Shown: positions 34,474-49,164, counted from the stretch's first letter. The stretch is 64,000 bases of DNA from Apostichopus japonicus (GCF_037975245.1 NC_092577.1:6479001-6543000); one strand, 5' to 3'. Notes: generated from the letters alone by a model not told the origin. Numbers and translations are program-made.

Positions 34474-37400
34474 ATGTTCGTTTATTTTCGAAATGAAGAA
34501 AGGAAAGTTGTGGTGTTCAAGGAATTCAGAGATTTGATTGAAACAGGTATGCATTCTTTTGGAGATAAGCTGTGTATAGCCTATAGGTTTTAACTTTCTC
34601 GTGAAATGATAGGCAATCCACGGAGGCAAGGGAAGGTTGCCTTTCATAACTTCATCATAGGCAGATGCCTAACGGAAGCCTATTGCGTAACTTAGGCCTA
34701 GGCTAATTGTTGCCGAAGGCCCTAAAGCCTCTACAGGCCCAAAGCCTAGGCCTATAGATCATTTGTAACGTTATAAATCATTGCGTAAGCCTATAGAACT
34801 GGCAGTTTAATTACTACTTTCCCTTGAACAGGGCTGTGTATCACTATTATATGTATCACTTTTAAATTAAGAGTACTTCTTTCCCTTTTACTAATTCAAT
34901 GTGAAATGGAGAGTGATAGTTATACCATTAGCCTACTCCATACTCCATAGACTCGAATATAATGCATGTATGATGTAGCCTAGCCCAGTTCAAAGGGTCG
35001 TCGACGACTTGACCTAGCCTATATGTATAGTTTACGCCCCAGCTAGTTTAACTTAATAAGGACGTACCCCTACTGTAAGTTGAGGCCTACAGTTCTATTG
35101 GCCACCAACAAAACTAGGCTAAGACTAGAGTAAGGCCCTTAAATAGCCTCACACTCATCATCACACTGATTATAATGCAAGCAATATAATTTTGAGGTGG
35201 GTTCTCAATCGTTTCGTGCTGCATTAAGCTGCTGTCGAAAGACATAATAAATAAGTTGCATTGAATCTCTTGCTGTTGAGCATGTCTAATCATCTCTGTG
35301 TTCATGAATAGACTTTTTATTATAAGTAGTTAGTAGGCTTAAATGAAATTGTTACACTGGAAAGCCATAGGGCATCAAATTTCATGCCTAGTAGCTTGCA
35401 TCCCTCAATAATCCACAAGAACATTTGATGCAGATTTAGCCAACACAAAGACCAAATATGTGATAGGCCTTATATGATTTCCAATATTTCCAATTGATGA
35501 CAGACTGCATATCTTAGATTAAAAGAAACTATGTAAAGCTTGTTTGTTATGTTGGTTTTGGCCAACTTTTGACTGCGAAAGGAAGCATATGTCTAGCGTA
35601 CATGCTTAGAAAGGCAAAAAAGTAGATAATTTTGAAGCACTTCATTACATATTTACATTGTCAATCTTGATTTTCAAAGTAAAACTTGTACTGCAGGTCT
35701 AAGTGATTTCACTGTAGGCTTTTTCTGCAAGGCATGTGTAGGGTGAATGTATTGCAGTCTATATGGTAGTTTTATTACCATTAAATGTTGGCTAATTGCC
35801 TTGTTAGGGCAAATTCATAAAAAATCAGCAGTTTTTACCATTTGAATTACAAATTCAGACAAATGAAGCCCCAAATTTTGGTCACTATGTTTCTGTTTGT
35901 ATACTATCTTGCAAACATGCAATTTGCTGAGAAAAATGACTTTGAGCATGAGTTAGACATGACGCTCTCTGTGCAGGCCAACTTAAGGGAGTAAATTTAA
36001 TGATACAAGGTCAAGGGCTGTTAAATTTAATGCGTACAGACCTATTTCAGGGCTTAGTCCTAACAAAATAGACTTAAGTATATATGCATGACTAAATCAA
36101 AAGTATGATACTTGCTGGTTTATTCTATTTTCTTTCATATATGATACAGCAAAGAAGAAATTCAAAATTGCTGAAGATGTGATACTTGTGGATAGAAAAG
36201 GATGGAGCAGAGTTTGATGAAGATTCTCTTGTACCTCTCCTTGAAATGGAGCCAAACACAGCCATCATGGTGTTAAAGAGAGGTGAAAAGTGGGGTTAGT
36301 GGCAAATAAGGAGCTACAGACAACGCAAAATACTCTGCTTACATGAATAACCAGATGTGTTTCCAATGGGAAAATGAAGGTTAGTGTGGTGGGATCTCTG
36401 ACAACATTTCCTTAATTAGGAATAAGCCTATACCTTTTGTCACAGAAAAGATCCCAGAGGTTCCTCAAAAATGACATTTGTTGTTGTTTTCGCCTCGTTT
36501 GGTGGATAACACCTCAGACTGGCTCCTTGATCCCCAGCATTTCAAATTGGGAATTTTGTTTACTTTCCATACCACATTGAGAGTAGTGTGTAAGCATAGT
36601 TTATACAGTGGCAGTCACAATCATATGGTCAAGATAACAAGGGTTGAACGTTGAATTTTGACTGCAGTTTATCAGCGTTGTACTGTTTTTCCCATAATTT
36701 TGGCAATTCCCAAACGCAAAACACAGAAGATTTGAAGAAATGTCTCATGTAGTGAGGGTATATGCAAGTACAGCAAAACAGATAAGACTTAATTGCAACT
36801 AAGGGGTAGCAGCTCTGCGGCAGTTTTAATGTCTGGTTCTTATGGCTAGTTCTGTGAAGTTTTGAAATCAATGTGTTACATTAATTGCCATTTTTTGTGT
36901 GGTTGTAGGATTGATTACTGGTTAACCGATTGAAAAATTTGACCGGTTATCAGTTCATGGATTGTTAGAAAATGCACATTCCTATTCATTACAAGAAATG
37001 TGTTCACCTATCTCTAGCTATGTGCTTAACAGCAGATTTTCTTTTATTTAGTATCTCCAGCAGCTGCAAGGGTTAAAATAGACAGCAATTCAGATACTGA
37101 TGTAATTTCTGAGGAAGATGATACTCAAGATTATGCTAATCTTCCCTCCACCAGTTCTGCACCTCCCATGAAAAGATTTAGGGAAACAGAAGCAACAACA
37201 GATGAGGCAGCTGAGGTAATCACATTTAAACATTTCTTTTAATGTTGAGGGCTTTATACCATTCAATGGAAACCTGCAACATGGCAAAACATTTGCTCCA
37301 ATTAGAAAGTTTTGGTATCCTCCTTAGCATGTAACAATCTTTGTGAAAATGTATTGTATTTATTAATAATGCTTGAATCCACTTTGCTCCCAAAGACTTT

Positions 37401-39989
37401 GGATATAGCATAAAACAACTCAAGAAGCTGCATACATTGGTGTTGGATTTGGGGTTTGACATCTGGACTGAACAGAAATATTACTTTTGAGATTTTCATA
37501 TTTGCTATTAATTTGCAAGATTCTGAACAGTCAATAACCTAACAAATTGATGTAGCCTTAAGCATTATGGGATGAGGTGGGTGTCACCAATGTAAAATAT
37601 GAATGGATTTGGTGGGAAAATAAGTGGGACTGACGTTTTGATGCTGGGAAGATCTCCTGTAGAAGTCATCTCTGGATTTGGAATGGTCTTTGGGTATCCA
37701 ATTTAGGATTTCAAAGGACATTAGAAAACAATAATACTAATATTAAAATAAAAAGAATGAAGGTCTTTTACTAATTTATGTTACAAAAGCTCTAATTATG
37801 AATCTCTAAAGTTCATTACAACTTTCAAGAATCCTTGTATTTTTTTCTACACTTTATTAAAGCTCATAAGTGCAGTTCTTCAAAAAAAGTGCAAGTGGAG
37901 CCACTGTTTTAGCTGAATACAGAGCCCAAAAGTGTCTGAACGAAAAGTCCAGGAGATTGTTGGTAAACATTGTAGTTGCTAACATGATGGAAGTACATGG
38001 GTAAGTTTTATTTTTGTAGTTGTAAACATAGAAAATCATGATTGCTGCAATGAAATGTTTAAAACTTTAACATGTCTATGAACATGGATTAATTGACACA
38101 TGTAAGTATGTAAGTGCTCCATTGATGAAACATTTAGCTGGTCAACCCATGAAGATAGTTGGGAAATTGGAGAGTGGCAGTAACAATTTCTGACTGCCAC
38201 ACTTGTGCCAATTTTTAACCAGGCTAATTGGTATGTTCCTGTTACAGAATGAGTTGTCTGTTGCTTTGTCAGATCTGATCCTGAGCTGGGGATCCATTGT
38301 AAACTTAGCCTTAAAGATCTCCTGCATTGGCCCCAAATTAGCACAATAATAGAAAAAATGTGTTTGCTTTCAAGGACAGTGATGTGACATGATCAGTATT
38401 AACCATTGAACACCAGGTATTGCTTTTCATTTTAAATATTCTCCACAGACAATACCATATGCTGAAAGACACATGTTATTGAAATTGTGTACACAAACTT
38501 AGTTGGGCTAACCCAGGCAGTTCAATTTCATTATGTTAGAAACTTTCCTAGTTCATAGCATGTTATATTTGGGAGCTCTGACCAATACAGCAGATAGCTG
38601 AGCGCCTTTAAAGACCCCTTTCTCCTCTGTGCAAGTGAATTTCAAGGCCCAGGTTATTAAATTCAGCATTGGTCCATTGTTGTTTTTAAGAATACACAAC
38701 ATTTGAACTGACCAGTATTGCAGGTTTATGGCAGATTTGTGGTGAGAGAAAAGGGCCTTTAAGTAATCACTCATTTAGTAAGGCAAACATCTAATACACT
38801 AATATCACACTTTATTATGATATAATATACTATTACACCATATTATAATACACTTTATTTCCCCCTACATCTACCATCACAGACGGACGCCACCTACGGT
38901 CACAAAAAGAAAAAAAGAAAAATGCAGTCGGTATTGTCAACCTGTTTGAAAACCTTCAAGACCCATACACACCAACAGGTCATGTAAGTAATTAATTTAA
39001 ATAAACTGCAGGAGGACCCAAGACCCCCACCAAGGGTTTTTGGATTAAACACTCGCTGTCATAGGGACATTATTGTAAATTTTGGAACTATACTTCAAAA
39101 CAGTTGTTCTGCAGTATCATAGTTTAACATTAAATGCAGGGAAAAGGCATACATGCATAGGAGGGGAAATGGTTTGTCTAATGCAGGGCCAGTCAAATTT
39201 TACATTATAGGTATCATGATCTTTCCAGGACAAGAGGAGAACTTTTTTTTCTCACTTAAAATGTTGGGACATGCATGATTTGGAACTGGACATTGCCATG
39301 GAAAACATTTCATCTCCCCCCCCCCCCTTTGCAATTCTTCCTTTAGATGCCCATGACTTCAGTAGAAACAGAGGAAGTTGTGGTTAAAGGTCTCTTGTAT
39401 AAGCGCTGTAGTTTTGCTAGTTCAAACTAAAATTACTGCCACATACTCATAATTTCTGAGAGTGTTTTTGATGGTAAAGATGTCTTGGAAGCTACTTATG
39501 AAAACTCCTAGCAATTTTCAACCTACAGCTTAACTTGGGAAATGCTATTAAGAAATCTCCAACTGGAGAGTGGTACATAAAATGAACCACAGCTAGTACT
39601 AAGTACATTTCATTATTATTTTCAGGAAGCTTTTTATGATGAAAGAACCAAAGGAGGATTCCTTGCAGCAAGGATAAAAAAACGTCAATAGAGGAGAACA
39701 TCATTCTGAACATTCAAACATAACTCCAAAGGACCCTGCCTGCAAGCAAGATGGAGACCCCATGCTTAAAAGGCCATTACCTGCTGTGTCTGATAACCTG
39801 CAATCTGAAGATAACACTACAGCAGATGTAAACTGGATGAAACATACCCCTGCTGTATCTACAGATTATAATTTGGTCTTTGAGAGGATGAAAAATACTC
39901 TATTAGTGAGGAGAAACATGGTCAATGCTATGAATTCAGCAGGGCATATAATAGAGGAATTTCCACAATTCAAGATTACTCGAGGCCTT
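34474..39989 (+). pseudogene. Transposon accessory gene with N-terminal CIDE-N domain, frameshifted
   Basis: Exons read as 34474-34546, 36150-36294, 37052-37215, 37876-38000, 38883-38983 and 39626-39989, with compatible phases and GT/AG borders. Residues 1 to about 72 form a CIDE-N domain (as in DFF40/DFF45 and CIDE proteins): FVYFRNEERKVVVF, FKIAEDVILVDRK, DGAEFDEDSL, NTAIMVLKRGEKW. An acidic Ser-rich linker follows (DSNSDTDVISEEDD). The next domain has LAEYRAQKCLNEKSRRLLVN, VANMMEVHGRTPPT, AVGIVNLFENLQDPYTPTGH and EAFYDERTKGGFLAARIK. Known CIDE-N proteins act in apoptotic DNA fragmentation or lipid-droplet biology through homotypic contacts; a role here is unknown. Three one-base gains break it: near 36200, in the A-rich run at 38906-38921, and in the A7 run at 39676-39682. 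The C-terminal part expected after 39989 was not found. Confidence 0.75.
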
Positions 39990-41174
39990 GTGAGTATGAC
40001 ACAAAGTATTCTGACTGGTGTCATGTATGCTATTAGACTGTGGATTGCATGCATTTACAAGTGTGCGGGGGAGATATGTCTGTCATGGGCATGGACGTCG
40101 CTAGAGGGGGTGTGGGAGGTTGCGACTGTCGCACTCTAAACTTTCCAACCGTCGCACTCTCATTTTCACATATTCTTATAATTTGCGAGTGACCTAACAT
40201 TTTCGGTCAAAATTGACCTTCAATCAGTCATTTTCACCACGTTTTCTTTGTCAAATTGAGACATTGTATCTCGCGATCCTTATACTCCACCATAAAAAAC
40301 TTTGTTAGAGTTTTGTTTGTAGCACACTGTTTTACAAACCATTGTTTCATGGATTTGCTGTGAAAGAGGCAGTACCTCAGCAGACTTATGTCAGGAAAAC
40401 CAGTGAACTTGTTGACTTCAAACCACTGTCATTACTGAGGATTCAATCCAGATGTGATCATACACTTATGTCTGTCCAAGGCACATAATTTTTCAATGAG
40501 TTAATTTTGTACATTTTTTGGCTGAAGTAACCCAGTCAGTGTTCGTTTCTAACAATTGTTTTTATCTGTGAACAGTTATTAAATTGTTTCGCCAGCTAGA
40601 ATATTAGAGAACATGCTACAAATTACCTTTTAATCAGTGTTATGTGATTGCCAATGGTTCAGTTATGTTCAAACATATAATTATCAAAGTAACACTGTGT
40701 TATAGTTCAAGTGTAAAGATATGAATACACAGTGTACATTGTATACATACATCCGGGTATTAAAGTGTGATACCATTGGTTTCCATGCATGTGTTTATCA
40801 GTTTAAGACAAAGGTATAATATTAACTTTAAGCATTTATAATATGCAAGCATTATGATCTGATTTATCTTCATTAAAAAATAAGTTTCTAATCAGTTTAT
40901 GGGCTTGCTCATGTTAGACAAGCTTTTGTTCGATCTTGTTTATGCACTTAATAAGGTGTTTTCTGTACAACTGATGCTTCTAAGATGAATATAAAAAACG
41001 TGTAACACATTTAAAATGGCATCTATGGCTTTTATCTGTTGTTTATTGCTTATGCGTATTGTCCAGCCCAGACTTGGGCGATACCTTGGAAAGGTGTTTT
41101 ACAAAATACAGAATTAACACGATCTGGATTGGATAAAAAACTTGCAATTCAACATCAGTGGGAAGATCTAAATA
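39990..41174. other. Non-coding inner part of the transposon
   Basis: No further exon of the CIDE-N gene is recognisable. Near 40085-40165 a short inserted repeat may be present (CATGGACGTCGCTAGAGGGG and two CGTCGCACTCT words). Confidence 0.45.
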
Positions 41175-41402
41175 ACACCATTTTTGGTGTTAAAATCAAT
41201 TCAGTTAGTGTTAATTTTACACCAACCAGAGTAACAATATCAACACCAAAGATAATGAATTTAACACCCTTTGTGGTGTAAAGAAAAGGATTCTCAACTT
41301 GGTGTTAACTTAACACCCGCTGGTGTTGGCAAATATGCACTCCAAAAAGAATACAAATTTAACACCATGGGTGTTAAATTTAACACCCGAGTTTTTGCAG
41401 TG
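41175..41402. repeat. Right subterminal repeats and TIR
   Basis: At least eight copies of TTAACACC or GGTGTTAA in both orientations, including the palindrome-like TTAACACCATGGGTGTTAA, ending in GAGTTTTTGCAGTG. Confidence 0.8.
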
Positions 41403-43383
<1,981 letters not shown>

Positions 43384-43542
43384 TATACTCCTTGTCAAAT
43401 AAAGTCAGACTTTGTCGGATCGAATAAAACACTACTCGAAAATACACTCATTGAATTTTCTTCATCTTTCATGTGTTCTCATACATTGCTTACTTGTGTG
43501 AGCACGACAAGTGGTTATTACAGGATTCCGTAACTCACTCAG

Positions 43543-46260
43543 CAGCGTATCAGATCTGACCATGCGGACACTACCTCTAATACTTTGGATAATAAAAGTA
43601 CTATACGGCTGGGAGAGGGATGTAAAAGTCTTGTTGATGCGACCGTTGAAATGTTTGACGAATTTTCAAGTAAAGACGATGAAGATACAATTGAGGACAT
43701 CAATGAGAAGAAAAAGGCCATGAGAATTGCGTACACGGGTAGTATTTCAGATCCTTCAGCTAAACCGGATTTCTCTGACAAAGTAAGGCGATGGACATAT
43801 ATCTACACGCACCTCCCACGACATGTTCACTTAGTTTATGTTGCTCTGATGAAAGCGCACGAATAAGAGAATACAAAATCCCTCAATAAGTTGAAAGATG
43901 GGCCAATCGTCTGTAGTGTGGGTGGAGGTCCAAATATTGATGCTCTTGGGCTGTGCATTTTTCTGAGGGCAGTGGGATGTGAATATCCCTTGACGACAAC
44001 GGTTTGCATCCTTGATAAATATCATGAATGGAGTCAGACATGGGAAGACATGAAACGGAGTTTGTCAGGGGAATACCAGTCTTGGATGCCAGAAACAGAA
44101 TGGGTAAAGTGTGACCTACCCGATCAAATTACCGATGTTAGTAAGGAAAAACTTAGGAACGCGGATATCATCACCATGATAAAGACCCTTTCATCGTTAG
44201 CAGTACCACAAGGTAAGATTCAACAACTCAATTCATTTCTTGCCACTAAGTTTGCTATATCCCAAACCGACAGTAGGAAGGCAACTTCCCGAAAGAAAAC
44301 AACGTTGATTTTCGATAATCAGTAGCGATGCTGCGTAGTGAGCATAACTGTAGTACTGAGTGCCACTGTAACTCCTGGATGAAAATATTGAGAGAGAGAG
44401 AGAGAGCTGCCTTTGCCTGATATCCCATTTATAGTTGCTTATTTCAGTTGGTATATATGCTTAGGACTACATCAAACAGAATTTGTGCTTCATCGGTTCA
44501 TTTTGAAGATATGTTTCAAACCTTCAGAATTATTTCAGCAATAATTAGTTTCACACGATTTATGTAGCCCATAATATGTAACAAAACAAAACAGAAGACA
44601 ATAGATTGCTTTCAATTGATGTGGATAATGCCTTGCTAGCTTTACGTGGTCCTGCTGGAAGCTGGACAACCATTTCACCCAACTGCCATTTAGACCAACC
44701 TTACCATTTCGCCCAACCTTATTGGTCATTTCGCCCAACCAGCAGGGTAATTTCGCCCACCAACCTTGCTGATTATTTCGACCAACTTCAAGATAACGGT
44801 CGGGGATAATTCTATGGGTTTGGTCAATTTGGTAAGGAAACGTTCGGGAATTGTTAACGTTACGGGATACAACCGAATATTAAGGAAACTTGAAGTCGTG
44901 GTTCCAGTCGGTAGGATGGATCCGTGTTTTAGGGGTTAGGTTTGATAGGTTTTTTTATGGAGACCGATTCCCCTTTGTTTGTTAACATTATATTAACACT
45001 ATGTAGAACTAGATTAACACCTAACTGATGTGAACAATACCCTTGATTGACGATTAGACTCCATTTGATATCGAACGGACATCACTCTATTTACCTACAA
45101 CGAAGTAATATAACCCAAAATAAATTAAATTGAAATAGAAAAATTAGAAATAATATTCTGACTGAATATGAGTAAACAAATGATTGGTCGAAATGACCAA
45201 CAAGGTTGGGCGAAATGACCATGCTGGTCGGGCGAAATGACTATGCTAGTTGGGCGAAATGACCATGCTGGTTGGGTGAAATGACCATGCATGCTAGTTG
45301 GGCGAAATGGCAGTTGGGCGAAATGGTCGTTCGCGGAAGTGACCAGAAAGCGTTGAGCCCTATCTCTTATTCACGTTGGATGCAAATAATGCTATATTAT
45401 GCAACTTTTGAAACTTTTCGACTACTTAGTTTGTACAACATGGACATTTTTACATTTATGTAATGTACACCAGGATTTTGTTTTAATATTTTGTCGGGCA
45501 GTGGGAGAAGGTGGACTGAGCCTTTGGTAAAAGACGTGTACGTACTTACGTCCTTGTGAGCGACTTATTGCTTGACTTTCTATATTCTGTTTATAATTTA
45601 ATAGTTCAATCTAATGTACTACTGATAACTAATGTTAACCTAGCGACCCTGACAAGACTTATTACTTAAATGGAAACTGTTACAAACTTAGAAAATATCT
45701 GTCATTTTTCGTTACAGAAACTGTTAAAGTGATGTGTGATCGAATCATGAAGATGATGAAACCAAATGCTCTCCTACTGTACATAGATAATAAGGATAGC
45801 GAAGCTGGCGCATTACTCCTTGATGCCAGAAGTGAGTTTAACGAAAATAGCCACAAAGTTCTTCATAGAAAAACCCTGAAGGCTTTATTAGACTATAGAA
45901 ATGCAATATTTTCAGTTCGCGCGGAAGTCTTGATATCCAGAATAGATGATGACCCAGTACTGAAAGCAGGTACAAACCGAATGATTTTAATACAAAAAAA
46001 TTGAATAGCTAGTAAAAAGTTGGTTACTGTAACCAAAGGATGTCCCAGACCAAAGCATGAAACCTAATACATATAGACTTGTTCAAGTATACTTTGACTA
46101 TGCTTGAATTATTGTTCGTTGTGCAGGTTTTTTGATGTTCAAGTTTAATAAACTTATTACATTTTTCATTCATGTAGGTGGACATGTAGTCATGTCTGAC
46201 GGTGGTAGGGGACTTCTCACCAGGAATGGATTGCCTTTGCTAGGAACGCGTTATGTTTGA
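43543..46260 (+). pseudogene. Rossmann-fold methyltransferase-like gene with one internal TAA
   Basis: Exons at about 43543-44212, 45718-45969 and 46178-46260 have good splice sites (CACTCAG acceptor, GGTAAGA donor, TTACAG acceptor, GGTACA donor, GTAG acceptor) and matching phases. After an acidic N-terminal stretch come KVRRWTYIYTHLPRHVHLVY and the glycine-rich loop PIVCSVGGGPNIDALGL (SAM motif I pattern). VCILDKYHEW (post-I acidic end of a strand), a DLPDQI segment and ADIITMIKTLSSL (motif IV-like) follow. Exon 2 continues with KPNALLLYIDNKDSEAG; exon 3 ends GLLTRNGLPLLGTRYV and stops. A single in-frame TAA at 43864-43866, between HE and EN, interrupts exon 1; the rest is intact. The 5' exon or start was not found. 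Substrate unknown. It resembles uncharacterised animal SAM-dependent methyltransferase-like proteins. Alternatives are a recent pseudogene, a base error or a missed tiny intron. Confidence 0.68.
44669..45327. mobile_element. Small non-autonomous transposon in the methyltransferase intron
   Basis: The left end ACCATTTCACCCAACTGCC and the reverse complement of the right end ACCATTTCGCCCAACTGCC form an inverted repeat. Both arms are built of repeated TTTCGCCCAACC-type words (four or more at left, six or more at right, inverted). 659 bp, no coding capacity, entirely within intron 1. Confidence 0.72.
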
Positions 46261-48220
46261 CTAATACCGGAACTTTCCTACTCGGTAGATATTTAATATA
46301 GTGATTGATTATACGGTGCATTGTTGAATTGTAAACTACGATCTAGGTGACTGTGAAATTCACAGGTCATATATCTTCAGTTACTTTTTAATCTACTAGT
46401 AAAGAGAGAATACCGAAACAATTTATGACAGGGCGAATCAAACAAAAAAGTCGGGCGATTTGTACGCCAAAAACAGCTTCCCTTCTTTCTCGCTTAATAA
46501 GAAATTACTAGAATTTAGATATCCCCTCCCTGTGATAGGTTCCCCTTACAAATTCTTGGTAATGGCCTGTCACTTCCTCGAAGGAAGTTGTTATGACTAT
46601 GTCTTTATTCTTGGAATGACTTTGCTTTGTCCCCATATGAAACAACAGGAGTAACCCAGTATCTAACCCACCAGCCAACAGATTAAAATACGAGGTTTTC
46701 CCTTTATATGGAAATCTTGCTCAAACAAGATCACCTGGTTACTTTATCGCCTTATTTGGGCTATGCAGGACGTTAAATGTTAGGAAACTTTTTCTTGACT
46801 CTATAAGAAGCAAGTTAACTAGTGATCTGCGTCACTCCCTTGACAACCCTCAGCAATTTATTAATCATGTTCTAGTAACTCAGCGATGGCTCCATGTACA
46901 CAAAAGATGTATTATGTACAATTCAAGTCATACCATATATTGATATCTTTATATTTCATTGTTTAATTAGTAACTATTTATTTCCTTCGATAGGAACATA
47001 TTACCAATGTTGTTTGTCCCATTGTACTAATTATTTCTCTGTTGTGTATAATATACGTTACACTAAGCCTATATGCTACCTGTATATTATGATTTATCCT
47101 TTGTAGAATCCATTAGCTAGACCGTAGCTGATGTTTGTTCTTTAGTTCCATTTACGACAGTTTGTGTCAGAAGTTGATCACATTCTTATTGATTATATTG
47201 GATATTCAATGTAGTTCATATCACTTGACAACCCTCAGTCGTCTAGGGTGTCGGAGACATCATCAATAGAATTTATTCACATTTTTATAAAGGTTCGTTG
47301 GGTTTGGGTGGGCGACGCCAAGGCCCTGGTAATCTGCACTGCCCCAGACCAGACAGAGAGCCGAGCGGGTCTGAAGCAAGGAGTGATTTCTCCCCCCCCC
47401 CCCAATATAGTTTTAAGTCCGAACATGGTTGGGACAAATATGGGTTTGATAGTTATATGATCTAGAAATGATTACTCTACGTTTATTGTTTTTAATTCTC
47501 TACCCTTTGTTTCATACTCTTGCTTCTTTAATTTGAAATACATACAGTTTGTAGCCATGTTTATATGCCTCTATGTAATTTTGTTCGATACTGAAACGTG
47601 ACGTACTTTTTTCGGCCACATTATCTCCTGCTACAAGGCATCTTTGGTTACTTTATTCAGCGCAATGATTGATACATAAGTAGAACCGGGAGCGACAACA
47701 TATGAGTGTGGTTCATTAAGTTTTTCTTAAGAAATAATCATTTTACTGCTTACTTTGTAAATCTCTTGAATATGCAAGAAATATAAAAAAAAATAAGTTC
47801 ATTTTTATGTAGGTAGGACTGTGCTTGGAAAAAATTCAATTTGATATAAAATTTAAAATTTGATAATTAGAATCTTTTCGAATGTTTACATTATTTTTTA
47901 ATTATTGAAGCTCAATTTTAAAAGGAAAACTTAATTGCCTGTATATTATATTATACATATATTGCTACGTGATATCATGAATCATCGATGTACGTATTTG
48001 CAGACATATTACTACTTAAGTCTGGATACAGTTTAAACTCATCAAGTTGATATACAATTTAATGTAATGGTCTGTTTGTTGTTGTTTTTTTGTTTCTGAT
48101 CCTAATAAAGGGCAAATATAAACAAACGCATAAGCAATTTCGTTACGTGTTTATTGTTTCTGGCATTGTTAACAATGCGAACCGACACGTGACCAACGCC
48201 ATCTTGTGGCATATCGAATA
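46261..48220. other. Non-coding, no gene recognised
   Basis: AT-rich with a short C run near 47392-47403. No exon, RNA gene or clear repeat could be supported. Confidence 0.4.
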
Positions 48221-48400
48221 CACTCTAAACACAACCTGGTGAAAATTTCCTGGTCAACAATCTGCTAACAATTTCATAGATGTTGTCTACGTTAGTTAAA
48301 ATAATCCTGGTTACGCCTGATCAATCCAGTGCGGTTAACCTGAGCTTAACATTACTCTGGTGAATTAACTAAAATAAATTATTAGCATATTCCAATCCTC
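48221..48400 (+). mobile_element. Left end of a CACTA-like element, same family as 21169
   Basis: Starts CACTCTAAACACAACCTGGT after TA. CCTGGT and GGTTAACC-type words follow (48228-48365). It matches the inverted terminus at 21169 in the first 18 bp with three differences. A matching right end was not found before 64000, so the element is either longer than the window allows, truncated, or scrambled by the inverted-repeat cluster. Confidence 0.45.
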
Positions 48401-48528
48401 GCCTCTGATTGGTTTGTTGGTCGCGAGTCAAGACCTTCGAAATGGCGGCTTCCTACGCAAGACATCGCAAGCCGGCGAAACTGTCAAATACAACTAAGAA
48501 ACCTCTGCAGTACTGGAGAGTGTAAACA
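48395..48528 (+). promoter_or_regulatory. Promoter-like segment with possible short first exon
   Basis: A CCAAT-type box on the minus sense (CTGATTGGTTTG, 48401-48412) precedes a well-placed ATG (CGAAATGGCGG, 48442). The frame encodes a basic 27-residue peptide (MAASYARHRKPAKLSNTTKK...) ending at the conserved TACTGGAGAGTGTAA block. The block contains GAGA|GTGTAA, which could serve as a splice donor. A similar ATG-containing segment precedes the inverted copy of this block near 59385. No downstream exon was identified. Confidence 0.3.
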
Positions 48529-48730
48529 TTTACTATATTTAATGGCTAATAAACAAAACCATTGACACTTTAAACAAATGAAAAGTTAGATTCAAATTTT
48601 GCCTTATCTTAAATATGTAAGTGCGGTCTCTCATAAACATTGTTTTTTAGAAAGGTTGCTCTTGTTTGTACTTAGCCCGAGTATTTAGACATTAACGAGA
48701 TATTAGTTTGCACGTCGGTTACTGAGTCAA
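48511..48730 (+). repeat. Long inverted repeat, left arm
   Basis: Shares with the reverse complement of 59062-59338, in order: TACTGGAGAGTGTAA, TTTAATGGC(T/C)AATA, TTCAAATTTTGC, GTCTCTCATAA and the long block TTAGCCCGAGTATTTAGACA. Indels separate the blocks. The arms are 10.8 kb apart end to end. Confidence 0.75.
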
Positions 48731-49164
48731 TCATTAATTTCTTAGAATATTCTAGACTGTGCCAAGTTTACAAACATCATATATCGTCCCCGTTCTGGCG
48801 TAGTGACGAATGTTCAAAATGTGAGTTTTGAGAAAACGCGCTCTAAAGATTTTCACATTTTGACTTTAGTAAAGCGTAAGTAAAAAAGGATCTTTTGTAC
48901 CGAAAGTTGTCAATATTTTAAATATAACAAATATAACTTTGAGTTCTCATGTTTGTTGCTGATCGAAAAATGTCTTACAAAGTAGTAATTTTAGTGTAAA
49001 TATATTCTTCGTTATGTCATGTCGTTTTCAGTTAAGTTTAGACATTCGTCACACATTCGTTACTATGCTAGAACTAAATTTTGAAGTTTCGTCTTGTCAC
49101 AGACTTGTGTTTGTCACTTATGTGTGTAGTTGCCATAGGATACACCGTGAATGTGCACTGTCAC

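Larger units (their letters stand above)
34184..41402 (+). mobile_element. EnSpm/CACTA-like transposon with CIDE-N gene, no transposase
   Basis: The left end CACTGCAAAAACTCCGGTGT... (34184-34206) and the reverse complement of the right end (41380-41402) match over 23 bp with one mismatch. Both ends are flanked by TA. Subterminal repeats of TTAACACC / GGTGTTAA fill the right arm (41175-41385) and also occur at the left. The only recognisable gene is the CIDE-N-containing one (34474-39989). There is no transposase, so the copy (7.2 kb) would depend on a protein supplied elsewhere. Confidence 0.82.

Noticed and set aside
43864-43866. Programmed readthrough or recoding at the TAA of the methyltransferase-like gene
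   Set aside because: TAA is the least leaky stop, no stimulatory structure is evident, and a simple mutation or base error explains it.
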